Below are positions 62,749 through 64,000 of a stretch of DNA of 64,000 bases, piece after piece. The translations under genes were made by a program, and so were the position numbers. The number at the start of each line of letters is the position of its first letter. Within the stretch, counting starts at the first letter, position 1. The notes beneath the pieces are model-generated. The model had not been told where the DNA came from. It was given only the letters and a program-made list of their open reading frames with translations, and searched no databases. Source of the DNA: Anaerolineaceae bacterium (GTDB lineage Bacteria > Chloroflexota > Anaerolineae > Aggregatilineales > Phototrophicaceae); the NCBI GenBank assembly GCA_020634135.1, contig JACKCG010000002.1:558001-622000 (forward strand). Direction: 5' to 3'.

Positions 62749-64000
62749 TTAGTACATACCACCCATATCAGGTGCGCCAGCGGGCATCGGTTTTTCCGGC
62801 TCCGGCACGTCAGTGATGAGGGCTTCGGTAGTCAGGATCATGGCGGCGATTGAGGCCGCATTTTCCACCGCGCCGCGCGTCACTTTGGCAGGGTCGGGGA
62901 TACCGGCTTCGATCATGTCGCCATATTCATTGGTCATGACGTTATAGCCGATGCGCGGGTTCTTCTTGCTCTTCTGCATCCGGCGCACTTCCTGGATAAT
63001 CACCGCGCCGTCCATCCCGGCATTCGCCGCGATCTTCCGCATCGGGACTTCCAGCGCCTTGCGCATGATCTGGACGCCGGTGTTCTCATCGTCGTTGCCC
63101 AGCTTCACGCTGTCCAGGGCGGCCACCGCGTTAATCAGTGCCACACCGCCACCGGGGACGATGCCTTCTTCAACGGCGGCACGGGTCGCGCTCAGGGCGT
63201 CTTCCACCCGGTGTTTCTTCTCTTTCAGTTCGGTTTCGGTGGCCGCGCCGACGCGGATCACCGCCACACCGCCGGAGAGTTTCGCCAGCCGTTCCTGGAG
63301 CTTTTCGCGGTCATAATCGCTGGTGCTGATTTCGATCTCGCGGCGGATTTCATCAATCCGGGCCTTGATAGCAGCATCATCGCCTTCACCGTCAATCACG
63401 GTGGTGTCTTCTTTGGTGCTGACGACTTTGCGGGCGCGGCCCAGGTCGTCCAGTACGACGCTTTCGAGCTTGCGTCCGGTTTCTTCGCTGATGACCTCGC
63501 CGCCGGTCAGGATGGCGATGTCGCGCAGCATGGCCTTGCGGCGATCACCGAAGCCAGGGGCCTTGACGGCCAGGACATTCAGCATCCCGCGCAGCTTGTT
63601 CAGCACCAGGGTCGCCAGGGCTTCGCCGTCAATGTCTTCGGCAATAATCACCAGTTCGCGCTTGCCGATCTGGAGCAGTTTTTCCAGCACGGGCACGATG
63701 TCCTGGGCGGCGCTGATTTTCTTGTCATAGATCAGGATGTAGGCATCCTCAATCGCGGATTCCATCGCGTCAGTGTTGGTGATGAAGTAGGCGCTGATGT
63801 AGCCACGATCAAACTGCATACCTTCGACATATTCGGTTTCGAATTCCAGGCCACGGCTTTCTTCAACCGTCACCACACCATCACGGCCAACTTTGTCCAT
63901 GACTTCCGCGATCAGGTTGCCGATTTCGGCGTCCTGGGCGGAAACACTGGCAACGTTGGCGATTTCTTCGCGGGTTTCTACCGGCTGTGCCTGGGCGAGG
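62749..64000 (-). CDS. groL: Chaperonin GroEL, C-terminal part (continues past the window)
   Basis: The frame runs open to the right edge; the visible 416 residues begin at about residue 120 of a 540-residue GroEL. Landmarks: '[20 protein letters not shown]' (20 residues), '[11 protein letters not shown]' with the ATPase region, the apical domain '[20 protein letters not shown]' (20 residues), '[20 protein letters not shown]' (20 residues), '[20 protein letters not shown]' (20 residues), '[14 protein letters not shown]' and '[20 protein letters not shown]' (20 residues). The end is 'GAPDMGGMY', a short version of the GGM tail with a final Tyr. groES is not visible; it may lie beyond the edge. 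Confidence 0.97.
   Translation of the reverse strand, partial: LAQAQPVETREEIANVASVSAQDAEIGNLIAEVMDKVGRDGVVTVEESRGLEFETEYVEGMQFDRGYISAYFITNTDAMESAIEDAYILIYDKKISAAQDIVPVLEKLLQIGKRELVIIAEDIDGEALATLVLNKLRGMLNVLAVKAPGFGDRRKAMLRDIAILTGGEVISEETGRKLESVVLDDLGRARKVVSTKEDTTVIDGEGDDAAIKARIDEIRREIEISTSDYDREKLQERLAKLSGGVAVIRVGAATETELKEKKHRVEDALSATRAAVEEGIVPGGGVALINAVAALDSVKLGNDDENTGVQIMRKALEVPMRKIAANAGMDGAVIIQEVRRMQKSKKNPRIGYNVMTNEYGDMIEAGIPDPAKVTRGAVENAASIAAMILTTEALITDVPEPEKPMPAGAPDMGGMY

Overview
The window looks like a chromosomal segment of an uncultured member of the Chloroflexota (Anaerolineae-like). This is an inference from gene content, with no database search. The pointers are many secreted or lipid-anchored proteins with Thr/Pro-rich 'TPTPTP' linkers, SH3/LysM surface proteins, a sortase, a ba3-type oxidase with a tiny subunit IIa, split glycine decarboxylase subunits, a MurF-Alr fusion and Shine-Dalgarno plus TATAAT-type promoters. 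No tRNA, rRNA, insertion sequence, phage or CRISPR array was seen.

Layout. 0.1-4.1 kb: a tandem double solute-binding protein and a triple-PDZ secreted protein. 4.3-13.4 kb: a kinase-like (APH) protein, a nucleotide-sugar dehydrogenase, a winged-helix protein, a PlsC-like acyltransferase, a DinB-like protein and an S9 peptidase. 13.3-14.2 kb: a vapBC toxin-antitoxin pair bracketed by a 71-bp direct duplication of the 3' end of the peptidase gene. 14.3-24.1 kb: an MFS exporter, a TIR/TM/SH3/formylglycine-enzyme-like fusion, a DUF4230-like protein, SelA with a membrane protein, a LysM repeat protein and a GH16 glucanase. 24.4-33.3 kb: Tag glycosylase, DoxX, AsnS, a GH2 glycosidase, an SH3 lipoprotein and a sortase. 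33.3-40.2 kb: a ferric-iron-type ABC transporter (fbpABC order), then divergent phosphofructokinase and class I aldolase.

40.2-64 kb: a HEAT protein, an FHA-response-regulator protein, a ClpP-like peptidase, a gcvH-gcvPA-gcvPB operon behind a glycine riboswitch, and a respiratory/copper locus. That locus runs cytochrome c lipoprotein, ba3 oxidase IIa-II-I, two paralogous two-TM proteins, a DeoR-HTH/NosL-like fusion, a tandem PCuAC protein and SCO. MurF-Alr, Tgt, a PstS-like lipoprotein, a PIG-L deacetylase, a DUF3048 protein and the C-terminal part of GroEL follow.

Fifteen genes between 0.1 and 40.2 kb are split by about 36 single-base frame changes, mostly in short homopolymers, while protein similarity continues across the break. 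None was seen from 40.2 to 64 kb. I treat these as probable sequence errors and annotate each as one CDS with frameshifts. The points I find most worth following up are the DeoR-NosL copper-regulator candidate, the TIR-FGE receptor-like protein, the duplication around vapBC, and two promoters embedded in intrinsic terminators.
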